NCBI RefSeq assembly: GCF_026625885.1
Contig: NZ_CP113068.1
Location: 4,030,001-4,094,000, forward strand
Length of the DNA stretch: 64,000 nt
Source: Roseateles sp. SL47
GTDB lineage: Bacteria > Pseudomonadota > Gammaproteobacteria > Burkholderiales > Burkholderiaceae_C
Reading direction: 5' to 3'
The position numbers and the translations under genes were made by a program. Below are positions 8,584 to 18,119 of the stretch, piece after piece. Within the stretch, counting starts at the first letter, position 1, and every line of letters begins with the position of its first letter. Below the pieces are notes generated by a model, which saw only the letters and a list, made by a program, of their open reading frames with translations, was not told the DNA's origin and made no database searches.

Positions 8584-10026
8584 ATGACCACCGAATTCAA
8601 GAACTACATCAACGGCGAATGGGTGTCCGGCGTGGAGACACGGCCCAACGTCAACCCGTCCGACACCAGCGACATCATCGGCCACTATGCCCAGGCCGAT
8701 GCCGCCCAGACCGAAGGTGCGATTGCTGCCGCTCATGCCGCGCTGGGCAGCTGGGCCTTCAGTACGCCGCAGCAGCGCTTTGATGTGCTGGACCAGGTGG
8801 GCAACGAGATCCTCGCCCGTCGGGAGGAGATCGGCCGCCTGCTGTCCCGCGAGGAGGGCAAGACGCTGGCCGAAGGCATGGGCGAGACCCACCGCGCCGC
8901 GATGATCTTCAAGTTCTTTGCCGCCGAAGCGCTGCGGGTGGGCGGTGAAACGCTGGCCTCGGTGCGTCCTGGCGTGAGCGTGGATGTACTGCGCCAGCCG
9001 GTGGGTGTGGTGGGCCTGATCACGCCGTGGAATTTCCCGATTGCGATTCCGGCCTGGAAGATTGCCCCGGCGCTGGCCTTTGGCAATGCGGTGGTCTTCA
9101 AGCCGGCCGAGCTGGTGCCGGGCTGTGCCTGGACCATCACCGAGATGCTGTCCCGCACGGCGCTGCCCAAGGGCGTGTTCAATCTGGTGATGGGCGCCGG
9201 CTCCCAGGTGGGGGCGACGCTGGTCGATTCGCCGAAGGTCAAGGCCCTGAGCTTCACCGGTTCGGTGGCCACCGGCCGTCGCATCATTGCCAGTTGCGCG
9301 GCCCGCCAGGCCAAGGTGCAGGCGGAAATGGGCGGCAAGAATCCGGTCATCATCCTGGACGACGCAGACCTGGACGTGGCGGTGAATTCGGCGGTGCAGA
9401 GCGCCTATTTCTCCACCGGCCAGCGTTGCACCGCCAGCAGCCGCATCATCGTCACCGAAGGCATCCATGACCGCTTTGTGGACGCGGTGCTGGCCAAGCT
9501 CAAGACGCTCAAGATCGACCATGCGCTCAAGGCCGGTACCGACATCGGCCCGGTGGTGGACCAACGTCAGCTGGACCAGAACCTGCGCTATGTGGACATT
9601 GCCAAGAAAGAAGGCGGCCACCTGGCCTGGGGCGGCGAGGTGGTGGAGCGCGACACCAAGGGCTTCTACCAACTGCCGGCACTGATCACCGAGACCCGCA
9701 ACGACATGACCATCAGCCGGGAAGAAGTCTTCGGCCCGGTGGCCAACGTGGTCCGCGTGCGGGACTATGACGAGGCGCTGGCGGTGGCCAACGACACCGA
9801 ATTCGGTCTGTCCGCCGGCCTCTGCACCACCTCGCTCAAGCACGCCTCCCACTTCAAGCTGCACGCGCAGGCCGGCATGGTCATGATCAACCTCCCCACC
9901 GCGGGGGTGGACTATCACGTGCCCTTCGGCGGCTCCAAGGGGTCCAGCTACGGCCCTCGGGAGCAGGGCAGCTATGCGCGTGAGTTCTATACGACGGTGA
10001 AAACGGCCTACACCTTCCCCGGTTGA
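8584..10026 (+). CDS. Alpha-ketoglutaric semialdehyde (2,5-dioxovalerate) dehydrogenase
   Basis: A 480-aa aldehyde dehydrogenase with all expected catalytic positions: Asn in TPWNFP (about residue 150), the general base Glu248 in AEMGGKNP and the nucleophile Cys282 in GQRCTASSR. Placement directly after araD makes the last step of the oxidative pentose pathway, semialdehyde to 2-oxoglutarate with NAD(P)+, the most likely reaction. The family also includes succinate-semialdehyde dehydrogenases, so substrate assignment rests on context. Confidence 0.9.
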   Translation: MTTEFKNYINGEWVSGVETRPNVNPSDTSDIIGHYAQADAAQTEGAIAAAHAALGSWAFSTPQQRFDVLDQVGNEILARREEIGRLLSREEGKTLAEGMGETHRAAMIFKFFAAEALRVGGETLASVRPGVSVDVLRQPVGVVGLITPWNFPIAIPAWKIAPALAFGNAVVFKPAELVPGCAWTITEMLSRTALPKGVFNLVMGAGSQVGATLVDSPKVKALSFTGSVATGRRIIASCAARQAKVQAEMGGKNPVIILDDADLDVAVNSAVQSAYFSTGQRCTASSRIIVTEGIHDRFVDAVLAKLKTLKIDHALKAGTDIGPVVDQRQLDQNLRYVDIAKKEGGHLAWGGEVVERDTKGFYQLPALITETRNDMTISREEVFGPVANVVRVRDYDEALAVANDTEFGLSAGLCTTSLKHASHFKLHAQAGMVMINLPTAGVDYHVPFGGSKGSSYGPREQGSYAREFYTTVKTAYTFPG

Positions 10027-10093
10027 CGGTTTTGTCGCTGGCTTGCGGTGGTTGGGCTGCCGGAGGGGCTGAGCCGTGATAGCCTGCCTCCCG

Positions 10094-10846
10094 ATGAAGA
10101 CACGCGCCGACCATTCCACCTACCGCCGCCAGCCCGAGGGCAAGAGCATGCACGGCCGCATCGTCAGCGATCTCGGCCTGGCGATCGTGTCCGGCTCGCT
10201 GCAACCGGGCGACCGGCTGCCGCCGGAGCCGCAACTGCTGGAGCGTTACGAGATCAGCCGCCCGGTGCTGCGTGAAGCCATTCGGGTGCTGGTGGCCAAG
10301 GGGCTGGTGGTGTCGCGTCAGCGGGCCGGCGCCCTGGTGCGGCCGCGCAATGAATGGCATCTGCTGGATCCGGACGTGCTGTATTGGTTGATCCAGACCA
10401 AGCCGCAGCAGGAGTTTCTCAACACCTTGATGGAAGTGCGGCGGACCTTCGAACCGGCGGCGGCTGCCCTGGCAGCGCGCTCGGCGACGGACGATCAGGT
10501 GCGGCAGATCGAGCAGGCGTTTACCGGCATGGCGGCCGCCACCGATGTGGAGCAGTTGCTGGAGCCGGACCTGGCCTTTCACCGCAGCATTGCCGAGGCC
10601 ACCGGCAACGATCTGATGGCCTACATCGGCAACATGCTGTCGCTGGCGCTGCGGGAGTCCATCATCCTCAGCAGCCAGTTGCCGAATACGCATGAGCTGT
10701 CGCTGCCCCGGCACGAGGCCATCCTCACGGCAATCCGCAACCGCGACCCGCTGGCCGCCCGGCAGGCCACCCTGGTGCAACTGCAAGAGACGGACGACGA
10801 CCTCTCCAATGTGCTGTCGTCCCAAGGCATTGTCGATCTGGCCTGA
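10094..10846 (+). CDS. FadR-subfamily GntR transcriptional regulator (FCD domain)
   Basis: About 250 aa with an N-terminal winged helix-turn-helix (LPPEPQLLERYEISRPVLREAIRVLVAKGLV, split here as RPPEPQ-like and SRPVLREA motifs) and a C-terminal all-helical FCD ligand domain. Conserved metal/ligand-type residues lie in LAFHRSIAEATGN and in the PRHEAIL helix. The ATG at 10094 is preferred; a GTG at 10076 and an ATG at 10148 are in-frame alternatives. It follows the aldehyde dehydrogenase and probably responds to a sugar acid. It is the best candidate to bind the two GT-N3-AC palindromes at 7442 and 7507. Confidence 0.88.
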   Translation: MKTRADHSTYRRQPEGKSMHGRIVSDLGLAIVSGSLQPGDRLPPEPQLLERYEISRPVLREAIRVLVAKGLVVSRQRAGALVRPRNEWHLLDPDVLYWLIQTKPQQEFLNTLMEVRRTFEPAAAALAARSATDDQVRQIEQAFTGMAAATDVEQLLEPDLAFHRSIAEATGNDLMAYIGNMLSLALRESIILSSQLPNTHELSLPRHEAILTAIRNRDPLAARQATLVQLQETDDDLSNVLSSQGIVDLA

Positions 10847-10879
10847 GCGCCAGGTCTGATCGGTCCCCAAGCATTCCTG

Positions 10880-11824
10880 ATGGACGACGCTCCCAATCCC
10901 AACTGGTTTCTCCGTGCGCGCCTGAAGACGCGCCAGCTGCTGCTGTTGATTGCGCTGGATGACCATCGCAACATCCACCGCGCGGCCGAAGCCTTGTGCA
11001 TGACCCAGCCGGCGGCGTCCAAGCAGCTGAAGGACCTGGAAGACATGCTGGAGGTGAAGCTGTTTGAGCGGCTGCCGCGCGGCATGGAACCGACGCTGTT
11101 CGGCGAGACGATGATCCGCCATGCCCGTATGGCCTTGACCAGCCTGGCCGCCGCGCATGACGACATCGTGGCCCTGAAGAAGGGGCTGACCGGGCAGGTG
11201 GAAGTGGGCGTGATCATGACGCCGGGGATGTCGCTGCTGCCCAAGGCGATTGCGCGGATCAAGGCCAAGGCACCGCTGCTGCGCATTGGCGTGCAGATGG
11301 ACACCAGCAAGGTGCTGCTGGAGCTGCTCAAGCGTGGCGTGCTGGACTTCATGATCGGCCGCATCCTGGAGGAGGACGGCTCGGGCGGGCTGCACTATGA
11401 AGAGCTGACGGGTGAGCCGGCCTGTGCGGTGGCCCGGCTGGGGCATCCGCTGCTGAGCCGCGACGATCTGTCTTTGGCGGATCTGGCCACACAGTCCTGG
11501 ATTCTGCCGCCACCCGGCAGTGTGCTGCGGCACCGCTGGGAGCTGATGTTCCGCCGCGCGGCGCTGGAGCCGCCGGCGGATGCGGTGGACACCACCGCGC
11601 TGCTGGTCATCACCGCGCTGTTGCAGCAGACGGATTCACTGCATGTGATGCCGTTGGAGGTGGCGCGTTATTACGCATCGCTGCAGGCGCTGGCCATCCT
11701 GCCGATCGAGCTGCCGTGCGCGATGGATCCGTTCGGAATCATCACGCGGGAAGGGCATCTGCTGTCCCCCGGCGCGCGGGCGCTGCTGGGTGAAGTGCGT
11801 GCGGTGGCGTCTCAGCTGTATTGA
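10880..11824 (+). CDS. LysR-family regulator, GbpR-like
   Basis: A 314-aa LysR regulator: N-terminal helix-turn-helix (NIHRAAEALCMTQPAASK) at about residues 30-50 and a periplasmic-binding-like effector domain. The N-terminus (RLKTRQLLLLIALDDH) and LFERLPRGMEPT are typical of the GbpR group. GbpR in Agrobacterium and Azospirillum controls the galactose/arabinose-binding protein ChvE/SbpA. A ChvE homologue lies at 58202 in this window, so cross-regulation is plausible. It starts 33 nt after the GntR gene and appears to be last in the araD operon. Confidence 0.88.
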   Translation: MDDAPNPNWFLRARLKTRQLLLLIALDDHRNIHRAAEALCMTQPAASKQLKDLEDMLEVKLFERLPRGMEPTLFGETMIRHARMALTSLAAAHDDIVALKKGLTGQVEVGVIMTPGMSLLPKAIARIKAKAPLLRIGVQMDTSKVLLELLKRGVLDFMIGRILEEDGSGGLHYEELTGEPACAVARLGHPLLSRDDLSLADLATQSWILPPPGSVLRHRWELMFRRAALEPPADAVDTTALLVITALLQQTDSLHVMPLEVARYYASLQALAILPIELPCAMDPFGIITREGHLLSPGARALLGEVRAVASQLY

Positions 11825-11893
11825 GTTGAGCGACGTCAGTCGCAGCAGTTCTCCTTGTCGGTGATCACGGCCAGGACCCGGGCAAAGGTGAAA

Positions 11894-11917
11894 GCAAAGG
11901 CGCAAGCAAAGGCGCAA
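11894..11917. repeat. Tandem 12-bp duplication
   Basis: The unit GCAAAGGCGCAA occurs twice head to tail in the intergenic stretch after the LysR gene, with a diverged third copy just upstream. Function unknown. Confidence 0.7.
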
Positions 11918-11926
11918 GAAGCCATG

Positions 11927-11948
11927 CGGGCGGGTCTTTATCCGCCCG
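11927..11948. terminator. Hairpin between convergent genes, probable terminator
   Basis: CGGGCGG pairs with CCGCCCG across an 8-nt loop (GTCTTTAT). It lies between the stop of the LysR gene and the end of the oppositely oriented hydrolase gene. There is no long T-run, so efficiency is uncertain. Confidence 0.5.
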
Positions 11949-11996
11949 TTGCGCAAGGGGGCTTTGCTCAGCGTGGTGGGCTGCGGCTGCATGGCG

Positions 11997-12986
11997 TTAG
12001 CGGCTGGTGACAAAGCTCATCACGGCATTCATGACGTCCAGATTGGAGGCATTACCCATTTGAGCGTCAATGGAACTCACCCCGTGATCCGCTCCCAGCA
12101 CGCGCTTGAGCACCAGGCTGCCGCCGCAGGATCGCCAGGTGTCGACCTGGCCTTCATGGACGAAGTCCTGACTGCCCAAGGTGCCGTTGCACATCAGCTG
12201 CGTGCGGATCTGCTGCTGATGGAACTCGCCAATGACAAACGGGTTTTCCCAGGCGGTGCGGGACGAAGCCACCACCGTCGGGTTGACCGTCCAGGTGGCT
12301 GCCTCCCAGGCTCCGGCGGTCTGCATGACTTCGTCGCTATCGCCGATGATGCCCATGTAAGGCCGTATCGACGTGCCCGGCGCGCAAGGGGTGGCGGCGC
12401 GATTGAAGCTGGTCGAGGCCGGCCCCGCCACGGACACGTAGGCATTGAAGGTCGATGGTGATTCACACCACATCCGGTTGGTCATCACACCGCCCATGGA
12501 GTGGCCCATCAGCGTGATGTCCGCAATGCCGTAGTCGCTGCGGATTTTGGCGGCCAAGGCCTGCAGGAAGGCTTTGTCATCCTGGCCGGACTCCATGGCG
12601 TAGTTGCGCCAGGTGCTGGCATTGGCCTCGGAGTCGATGTGCTGGCCCTGTGGCACGATCAGCATCACCTTGTTGCTGTCCAGCCAGGCCCAGTGGATGG
12701 TGCCCAGTCGGGTGGTGGTGGCGTTGTCGTTCAGGCCGACTTGATACGCAATGGCGCTCTTGTTGCCGCCACCGCCGTGCAGCAGCACGATGGCGCGCGT
12801 GGCTCGGGCGGTCTTGTAGATGTCCACCGAATGGAGAAAGCCCGGAACGGTGGTGGTCACCAGCTCGTCAGCGGCCACCACGGTGGACTGGGCCTGTGCC
12901 GTGGTTTCTGCATCGGTATCAGAACCGCCGCCGCAGGCGGCCAGCAGGGACACAACAGTGAAGATCATGATTCTGCGCATGCCCAC
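11997..12986 (-). CDS. Exported alpha/beta-hydrolase lipoprotein, PHB-depolymerase/feruloyl-esterase-like
   Basis: A 329-aa protein with a lipoprotein signal ending LLAAC (Cys18), followed by GGGSDTD, a flexible linker typical of surface lipoproteins. The catalytic domain shows VLLHGGGGNKS (oxyanion region), the nucleophile elbow GHSMGG with Ser163, an Asp in IGDSDEVM and a His in GADHGV. This layout resembles LpqC/polyhydroxybutyrate depolymerase-like esterases. The substrate is unknown. An alternative start is Met3 at 12980. It stands alone, convergent with the LysR gene. Confidence 0.8.
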   Translation of the reverse strand: MGMRRIMIFTVVSLLAACGGGSDTDAETTAQAQSTVVAADELVTTTVPGFLHSVDIYKTARATRAIVLLHGGGGNKSAIAYQVGLNDNATTTRLGTIHWAWLDSNKVMLIVPQGQHIDSEANASTWRNYAMESGQDDKAFLQALAAKIRSDYGIADITLMGHSMGGVMTNRMWCESPSTFNAYVSVAGPASTSFNRAATPCAPGTSIRPYMGIIGDSDEVMQTAGAWEAATWTVNPTVVASSRTAWENPFVIGEFHQQQIRTQLMCNGTLGSQDFVHEGQVDTWRSCGGSLVLKRVLGADHGVSSIDAQMGNASNLDVMNAVMSFVTSR

Positions 12987-13117
12987 CTCCTTGAATCGCC
13001 GGGGCGGGAGTCATGCGGATGCATGCTCAACGGCGCGTCGGCGTTGTTGAGCATTCAAACGTGGTCTGCCCTGTGGTGACCGGACAATTGGCGACGAAAT
13101 GCGACAGGGATGAAATA

Positions 13118-14302
13118 TCACCCCATGGGCGCAGTGCCTGGGGCTGAACCGGCCAAGGGTCGGGACAACAGCCGCTGCACCACGCAAAAAACAAACAGCA
13201 GGCCGCCGATGACGATCTTGGTCCACCAGGAGCTCAGTGTGCCGTCAAAGGCAATCAGGGTCTGGATGGTGCCCAGCACCAGCACGCCGGAGAGGGCGCC
13301 CGCCACATAGCCATACCCGCCACTGAGCATCGTGCCGCCGATCACCACTGCGGCAATCGCATCCAGCTCGGCGCCCTGGGCATGCAGCCCATAACCGGAG
13401 AGCATGTAAAAGCCGAACAGCAGACCCGCCAGCGACGCGCAAAAGCCGCTGAACCCATAGACCATGAGCTTGGTGCGGCCCACCGGCAGCCCCATCATCA
13501 GCGCTGACGATTCATTGCCGCCCAACGCATACACGGCACGGCCAAAGCCGCTGCGATGCGCCAGCCAGATGCCCACCGCCAGCAGCATGAGCGCCATCAC
13601 TGCACCCGGCGATAAAAAGCCGCCAGGCAAGGGGATCTGCATTTGCGAGATCTGCACAAAGGTCTCGTCACTGATGGTGATGGAATCGACGCTGATGAGA
13701 TAACACAGCCCGCGCGCGAGGAACATGCCGGCCAGTGTCACGATGAAAGGCTGCAGCCGGAACAGATGAATCAGCGCGCCCTGCATCACGCCGAACAAGG
13801 TGCCGCCCGCCAGCACCACACCCATCACCACCGGCGCCGGCCACTGACCCTTGTGAAGCAACCAGGCCGCCACCGTGGTGGACAGCGCCAGCACCGCGCC
13901 CACCGACAGATCAATGCCGCCCGACAGAATCACCAGGCTCATGCCCACGGCCAGCACCAGCAGGTAGGCATTGTCGATGAGCAGGTTGAGCATCACCTGC
14001 GGCGCCGCGAATCCGTCGTAGAGCACACCGCCCACCGTCAGCAGCAGGACCAGTAGCACCACGGTCATCTGCGAGCTGAATGCGGGGTGATGGAGCCAGC
14101 GCTCCAAGGGGTGAGCGCGCTTGCGCCCGTGGCCCGCCGAGGGACCGGGGGAGGCGCCTGGCGAGATGTCGGGGGGCGCACCGGGGGAACTGCCGGTAGA
14201 ACTGCCGGTAGAACTGCCGGTAGAACTGCGGGGAGCGCTGCCGACGGAGGCCAAGGGGCGGTCCGCACCCGGCGCGCTGGCGCTCAAGGTAGAGGGGGTC
14301 AT
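13118..14302 (-). CDS. yjfF: Furanose ABC transporter permease, YjfF-like
   Basis: A 394-aa BPD_transp_2 permease of the ribose/galactofuranose class, with about eight to ten hydrophobic segments and the family motif GMSLVILSGGIDLSVGAV. The C-terminal half carries GNESSALMMGLPVGRTK and the AVVIGGTMLSGG motif. The first 70 or so residues are a Ser/Gly/Pro-rich cytoplasmic tail with a tandem SSTG repeat not expected in the E. coli protein. The ATG at 14302 overlaps the ytfT stop (ATGA); longer upstream readings of the frame run into ytfT and are not used. Confidence 0.9.
   Translation of the reverse strand: MTPSTLSASAPGADRPLASVGSAPRSSTGSSTGSSTGSSPGAPPDISPGASPGPSAGHGRKRAHPLERWLHHPAFSSQMTVVLLVLLLTVGGVLYDGFAAPQVMLNLLIDNAYLLVLAVGMSLVILSGGIDLSVGAVLALSTTVAAWLLHKGQWPAPVVMGVVLAGGTLFGVMQGALIHLFRLQPFIVTLAGMFLARGLCYLISVDSITISDETFVQISQMQIPLPGGFLSPGAVMALMLLAVGIWLAHRSGFGRAVYALGGNESSALMMGLPVGRTKLMVYGFSGFCASLAGLLFGFYMLSGYGLHAQGAELDAIAAVVIGGTMLSGGYGYVAGALSGVLVLGTIQTLIAFDGTLSSWWTKIVIGGLLFVFCVVQRLLSRPLAGSAPGTAPMG
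14187..14231. repeat. 12-bp tandem repeat inside yjfF
   Basis: The unit GAACTGCCGGTA is repeated about 3.7 times. On the coding strand it yields the in-frame peptide repeat SSTG. Copy-number change would alter the length of the N-terminal tail without a frameshift. Confidence 0.85.
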
Positions 14303-15453
14303 GCGCGTCCTCCTGGCGTGGGGCGGCGCTGCATCCAGCGTCTCAACATGGCGCGCCATTCGTTCGATTGGAGAATGCAGAGCAGGAAGACCACCAGGGC
14401 TTTCACCACCATGTTGACCTCGGGCGGCACGCCCAGGGAATAGATGGTGGTGGTGAGCGTCTGGATGATGAGCGCACCCACCAGGCAGCCCGCCAGATGA
14501 TATTTGCCGCCAGCCAGCGAGGCTCCGCCCAGCGTCACCGCCAGAATCGCGTCCAGTTCGAGCAGCAGGCCGGCATTGTTGGCGTCGGCGCTCTTGATGT
14601 TGGAGGCGATCATGAGGCCAGCGGCCCCCGCGCAGGCGGCTGCAAACACATAACAGCCGAAGATCAGCGTGGCTGTCCGCAGCCCCGCCAGTCGGGATGC
14701 GACCGGGTTCAGGCCGACCGCCTGGATGAACAGGCCCAGGGCGGTCTTGCGCAGCAGCAGCGTGGTGGCCATGGCCACCGCCACCACCACCCACAGGGAG
14801 ACCGGAAGACCCAGCAGGTAGCCGCTGCCGAGTACAAAGAACGCCGGCTCATACACGGTGATGATCTGCCCATCCGCCAGCAGTTGTGCCAAACCGCGGC
14901 CGGCCACCATCAGAATCAGCGTGGCAATGATGGGCTGCAGCTTGAGGCCGGCCACCAGCACGCCATTCCATGCGCCGCAGAGCAGTGCCGCACCCAGGGC
15001 CGCGAGATACGCCACCGGCAGCGGCTGTTTGCCATTGACCAGCAAAGCAGCGACGGTGGCTGCAATCGCCACCACCGCGCCGACCGACACGTCGATGCCG
15101 CGCGTGGCAATCACCAGGCTCATGCCCAGGGAGGCGAGCATCAGTGGAGCCGCACGGTTCAGGATGTCGATCAGCGGGCCATACAGGTGGCCATCGCGGA
15201 TCTGCAACTGCCAGAAGCCCGGCAGGAAGATCACATCCACCAGCAGCAGCGCCAGCAGTGCCAGCACGGGGCGCAGCAGCGGGTGCTCCTTCAGCAGGGG
15301 CAGCCAGGAACGCCAAAGGGAGGGGGCGGGGGCGCCGGCCGGGGGGCTGGTGGAGGAGCTGGTGGAGGAACCAGGCATGGGCATGGCCGTGTTGGAGCGT
15401 GGCCCGGGGCCCGCCATGGGGTCCCGAGGTGGCAGGGGCAGCGATTCAATCAC
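14299..15453 (-). CDS. ytfT: Furanose ABC transporter permease, YtfT-like
   Basis: A 384-aa inner-membrane permease of the BPD_transp_2 family, paralogous to the next gene. It has the family motif GMSLVIATRGIDVSVGAVVA and a second motif LAVTLGGASLAGGKYH. The N-terminal 45 residues are Pro/Ser-rich and include a doubled 12-bp unit at 15347-15370. It overlaps the ATPase stop by ATGA and the yjfF start likewise, so the importer genes are translationally coupled. Confidence 0.9.
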   Translation of the reverse strand: MIESLPLPPRDPMAGPGPRSNTAMPMPGSSTSSSTSPPAGAPAPSLWRSWLPLLKEHPLLRPVLALLALLLVDVIFLPGFWQLQIRDGHLYGPLIDILNRAAPLMLASLGMSLVIATRGIDVSVGAVVAIAATVAALLVNGKQPLPVAYLAALGAALLCGAWNGVLVAGLKLQPIIATLILMVAGRGLAQLLADGQIITVYEPAFFVLGSGYLLGLPVSLWVVVAVAMATTLLLRKTALGLFIQAVGLNPVASRLAGLRTATLIFGCYVFAAACAGAAGLMIASNIKSADANNAGLLLELDAILAVTLGGASLAGGKYHLAGCLVGALIIQTLTTTIYSLGVPPEVNMVVKALVVFLLCILQSNEWRAMLRRWMQRRPTPGGRA

Positions 15454-17054
15454 GGCGATGTTCTCCCGGCCTGGTTGATGGACGCCGCCCGGGCGGAATC
15501 CACCCTGACGGCATCTTCCGCACCACGGGCTTCCGCCGCATCCCCCGCGATGGCCTCCAGCACCGTGTCTTCATCCAGTTGGCCGCGTTCGTAGACACCA
15601 CAGGCCCGCCGGTCACGCAGGACCATCAGCCGGTCGCTGCAACGCAGCACCTCGGGCAGTTCGGAGGAGATGAAGAGCACGGCCATGCGGCGGTCCGCCT
15701 CAGCGCCTTCGGCACACAGCCGGCGCACTTCGGTCATGATTTCTTCCTTGGCCCGGACGTCGATGCCGCGGGTGGGTTCATCCAGGATCAGCAACTGCGG
15801 CTGGGTCAGCAGCCAGCGCGCCAGCAATGCCTTTTGCTGATTGCCGCCGGACAGCAGGCCGATGGGGGTATTGATGTCGGCGGTCTTGATGCCGAGCCGG
15901 CGCACATACTCTTCCGCCATGGCGCGCTGGCGTTTGAGTGGAATGGCGCGCCACCAGCCTTGGCGGGCCTGCAGCGCCAGCACAATGTTCTCTCGCACCG
16001 AGAGGCCCAGCACCGCGCCTTCCAGCTTGCGGTCTTCCGAGCAGAAGGCGAGCCCGGCCTCAATGGCCTGGCGGGGCGAGCTGAAGCGCCGACGCCGTCC
16101 ATTGATTTCAACATCCCCGGCATCGGCCGCATCGGCGCCAAACAGCAGGCGGGCGGTTTCGGTGCGGCCGGAGCCGAGCAGGCCACACAGGCCCATCACC
16201 TCACCGCTGCGAATGTCCAGGTCCATCGGCTGCAGGGCCCCCCGGCGCGCCAGGCCGTGGGTGCGAACCACCGGCTCGCCATGAGTGTCGCCCTGTGGAC
16301 CGGTGGTCACGGTGGCTGCTGCATGCGGCCCCACCATCTTCTGCACCAACTCCAACCGGCCGAGTTCAGCGGCCCAGTATTCGCCCTCGGTGCGTCCGTT
16401 GCGCATCACCGTGATGCGGTCAGAGACGGCGTAGACCTGGTCCAGGAAGTGGGTGACGAACAGAATGGCCATGCCCTGGCCGCGCAGGCGTCGCATCACG
16501 CGGAACAGATGCTGAACCGCCGCTTCATCCAGGCTGGAGGTGGGCTCATCCAGGATCAGCACCTGCGCTGAAATGTTCAGCGCACGCGCGATGGCCACCA
16601 TCTGCTGGACCGCCAGCGGGTAGCGCGCCAGCGGCGCTTCCACCTCGATGTCCAGTTCCAGCTCCGCCAACAGTTCCCGTGATCGCTCGCGCATGCGCTT
16701 CCAGTCGATCTGGCCGAAGCGCTTGGGATAACGGCCGATGAACAGGTTTTCCGCCACCGAGAGGTTGGGGCAGAGGTTCACTTCCTGATAGACGGTACTG
16801 ATGCCCAGATCCTGGGCCTCGGCCGTGGATCGCGGACTGATGGGGCCGCCATGCAGGCTCATGCTGCCCGCATCCGGCGCATAGAGGCCGGTCAAGACCT
16901 TGATCAGCGTCGACTTGCCCGCGCCGTTTTGCCCCATCAGCGCGTGAATCTCGCCGGAAAACAGACGCAAGCTGGCACCGGTGAGTGCCTGCACCCCCGG
17001 AAAACCCTTGTTGATTCCTTCCAGCACCAGCACGGGCGCCGATCCGTCATGCAC
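15450..17054 (-). CDS. ytfR: Furanose ABC transporter ATP-binding protein, YtfR-like
   Basis: A 534-aa double ATPase. The first half has Walker A GQNGAGKS (residues 41-48), a Walker B ending LILDEPTSSLD, and an atypical signature region YPLAVQQM. The second half has a degenerate Walker A (CGLLGSGRTE), a clear signature LLSGGNQQK and LILDEPTRGID. This two-domain form with one weak site is normal for RbsA/XylG/YtfR importers. It energises uptake through the YtfT and YjfF permeases. Confidence 0.93.
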   Translation of the reverse strand: MHDGSAPVLVLEGINKGFPGVQALTGASLRLFSGEIHALMGQNGAGKSTLIKVLTGLYAPDAGSMSLHGGPISPRSTAEAQDLGISTVYQEVNLCPNLSVAENLFIGRYPKRFGQIDWKRMRERSRELLAELELDIEVEAPLARYPLAVQQMVAIARALNISAQVLILDEPTSSLDEAAVQHLFRVMRRLRGQGMAILFVTHFLDQVYAVSDRITVMRNGRTEGEYWAAELGRLELVQKMVGPHAAATVTTGPQGDTHGEPVVRTHGLARRGALQPMDLDIRSGEVMGLCGLLGSGRTETARLLFGADAADAGDVEINGRRRRFSSPRQAIEAGLAFCSEDRKLEGAVLGLSVRENIVLALQARQGWWRAIPLKRQRAMAEEYVRRLGIKTADINTPIGLLSGGNQQKALLARWLLTQPQLLILDEPTRGIDVRAKEEIMTEVRRLCAEGAEADRRMAVLFISSELPEVLRCSDRLMVLRDRRACGVYERGQLDEDTVLEAIAGDAAEARGAEDAVRVDSARAASINQAGRTSP

Positions 17055-17119
17055 AGCAATACTCCTTGGGTCAGGCGGGTGCGGGGGCAGGGCCGATCAC
17101 GGCCGAGCCCGCCGGAAGC

Positions 17120-17145
17120 TCAGGACCTGATCAGGACCTGATCAG
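17120..17145. repeat. Short palindromic direct repeat at the ytfQ-ytfR junction
   Basis: TCAGGACCTGA occurs twice in tandem (17120-17130 and 17131-17141), and CTGATCAGG/CCTGATCAG form an inverted pair (17127-17145) reaching into the ytfQ stop codon. It may fold in the mRNA and protect the abundant binding-protein transcript, but this is speculation. Confidence 0.4.
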
Positions 17146-18119
17146 TACTTGCGCTTGGGCAATTCCTGTGCCGCCATGTCTGCGGTGAATACACCTTCCT
17201 CGGTGGTGATGCGCTTGGGCAGCGGCTTGCCGGCCTTCACATCCTTGGCCAATTGCATCAGCTGCGGACCCAGCAGCGGATTGCATTCAACGGTCACATT
17301 CAGTTTGCCTGCGGCCATGGCCTCGAAAGCGCCGCGCACGCCATCGATGGAGACAATGGCAATGTCCTTCACCGGCTTCAGGCCCGCTTCCTCGATGGCC
17401 TGGATGGCGCCAATGGCCATGTCGTCGTTGTGTGCAAAGAGCAGGTGGATGGGTTTGTCCTTGGCTTTCAGGAAGGCTTCCATCACTTCCTTGCCCTTGG
17501 CGCGGGTGAAGTCGCCGGACTGGGAGCGGAGGATCTTCAGGCGCGGCTCGGCCTTGATGACCTCTTCAAAGCCTTTCTTGCGGTCGAGGGCCGGGGCAGA
17601 CCCCACGGTGCCTTGCAGCTCGACGATGTTCACATCCCCTGTCGGGGCATTCTTCTTGGCCCATTCAATGGCCCACTTGCCGGCCTTGCGGCCTTCCTCG
17701 ACAAAGTCGGAGCCAATAAAGGTGACGTACAGAGAGGGATCGCTGACCTTGACTGCACGGTCGGTGAGGATCACCGGAATATTGGCAGCCTTGGCTTCGC
17801 GCAGGACGGTGTCCCAGCCGGTTTCGACCACCGGGGAGAACGCAATCACATCCACCTTCTGAGCGATGTAGCTGCGAATGGCCTTCACCTGGTTTTCCTG
17901 CTTTTGCTGAGCGTCGGCGAATTTGAGCGTAATGCCGGCCTGCTTGGCGGCCTCCTTGATGGAATTGGTATTGGCCGTTCGCCACTCACTTTCTGCGCCC
18001 ACCTGGGAAAACCCGAGAACCAAGGGTTTGTCTGCAGCCAGTGCAGGGGTCAGGGCGCTGGCGCCCAGACTCAGAGCGAGTGCGGCCATGGCCAGCAGTT
18101 GCCGACGGAAAGTCTTCAT
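17142..18119 (-). CDS. ytfQ: Periplasmic furanose-binding protein, YtfQ-like
   Basis: A 325-aa periplasmic binding protein. The signal peptide (MKTFRRQ..., cleavage after ALA near residue 28) is followed by LVLGFSQVGAESEWRTANT, the ligand-site opening typical of YtfQ. Further ligand residues lie in ILTDRAV, FAHNDDMAIGAI and IVSIDGVRGAF. E. coli YtfQ (318 aa) binds galactofuranose. Next to a pentose pathway it may bind L-arabinofuranose, which is inference. The ATG at 18119 is chosen because a GGAGACAAACGC ribosome site precedes it; an earlier start at 18170 adds a head before the signal peptide. Confidence 0.93.
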   Translation of the reverse strand: MKTFRRQLLAMAALALSLGASALTPALAADKPLVLGFSQVGAESEWRTANTNSIKEAAKQAGITLKFADAQQKQENQVKAIRSYIAQKVDVIAFSPVVETGWDTVLREAKAANIPVILTDRAVKVSDPSLYVTFIGSDFVEEGRKAGKWAIEWAKKNAPTGDVNIVELQGTVGSAPALDRKKGFEEVIKAEPRLKILRSQSGDFTRAKGKEVMEAFLKAKDKPIHLLFAHNDDMAIGAIQAIEEAGLKPVKDIAIVSIDGVRGAFEAMAAGKLNVTVECNPLLGPQLMQLAKDVKAGKPLPKRITTEEGVFTADMAAQELPKRKY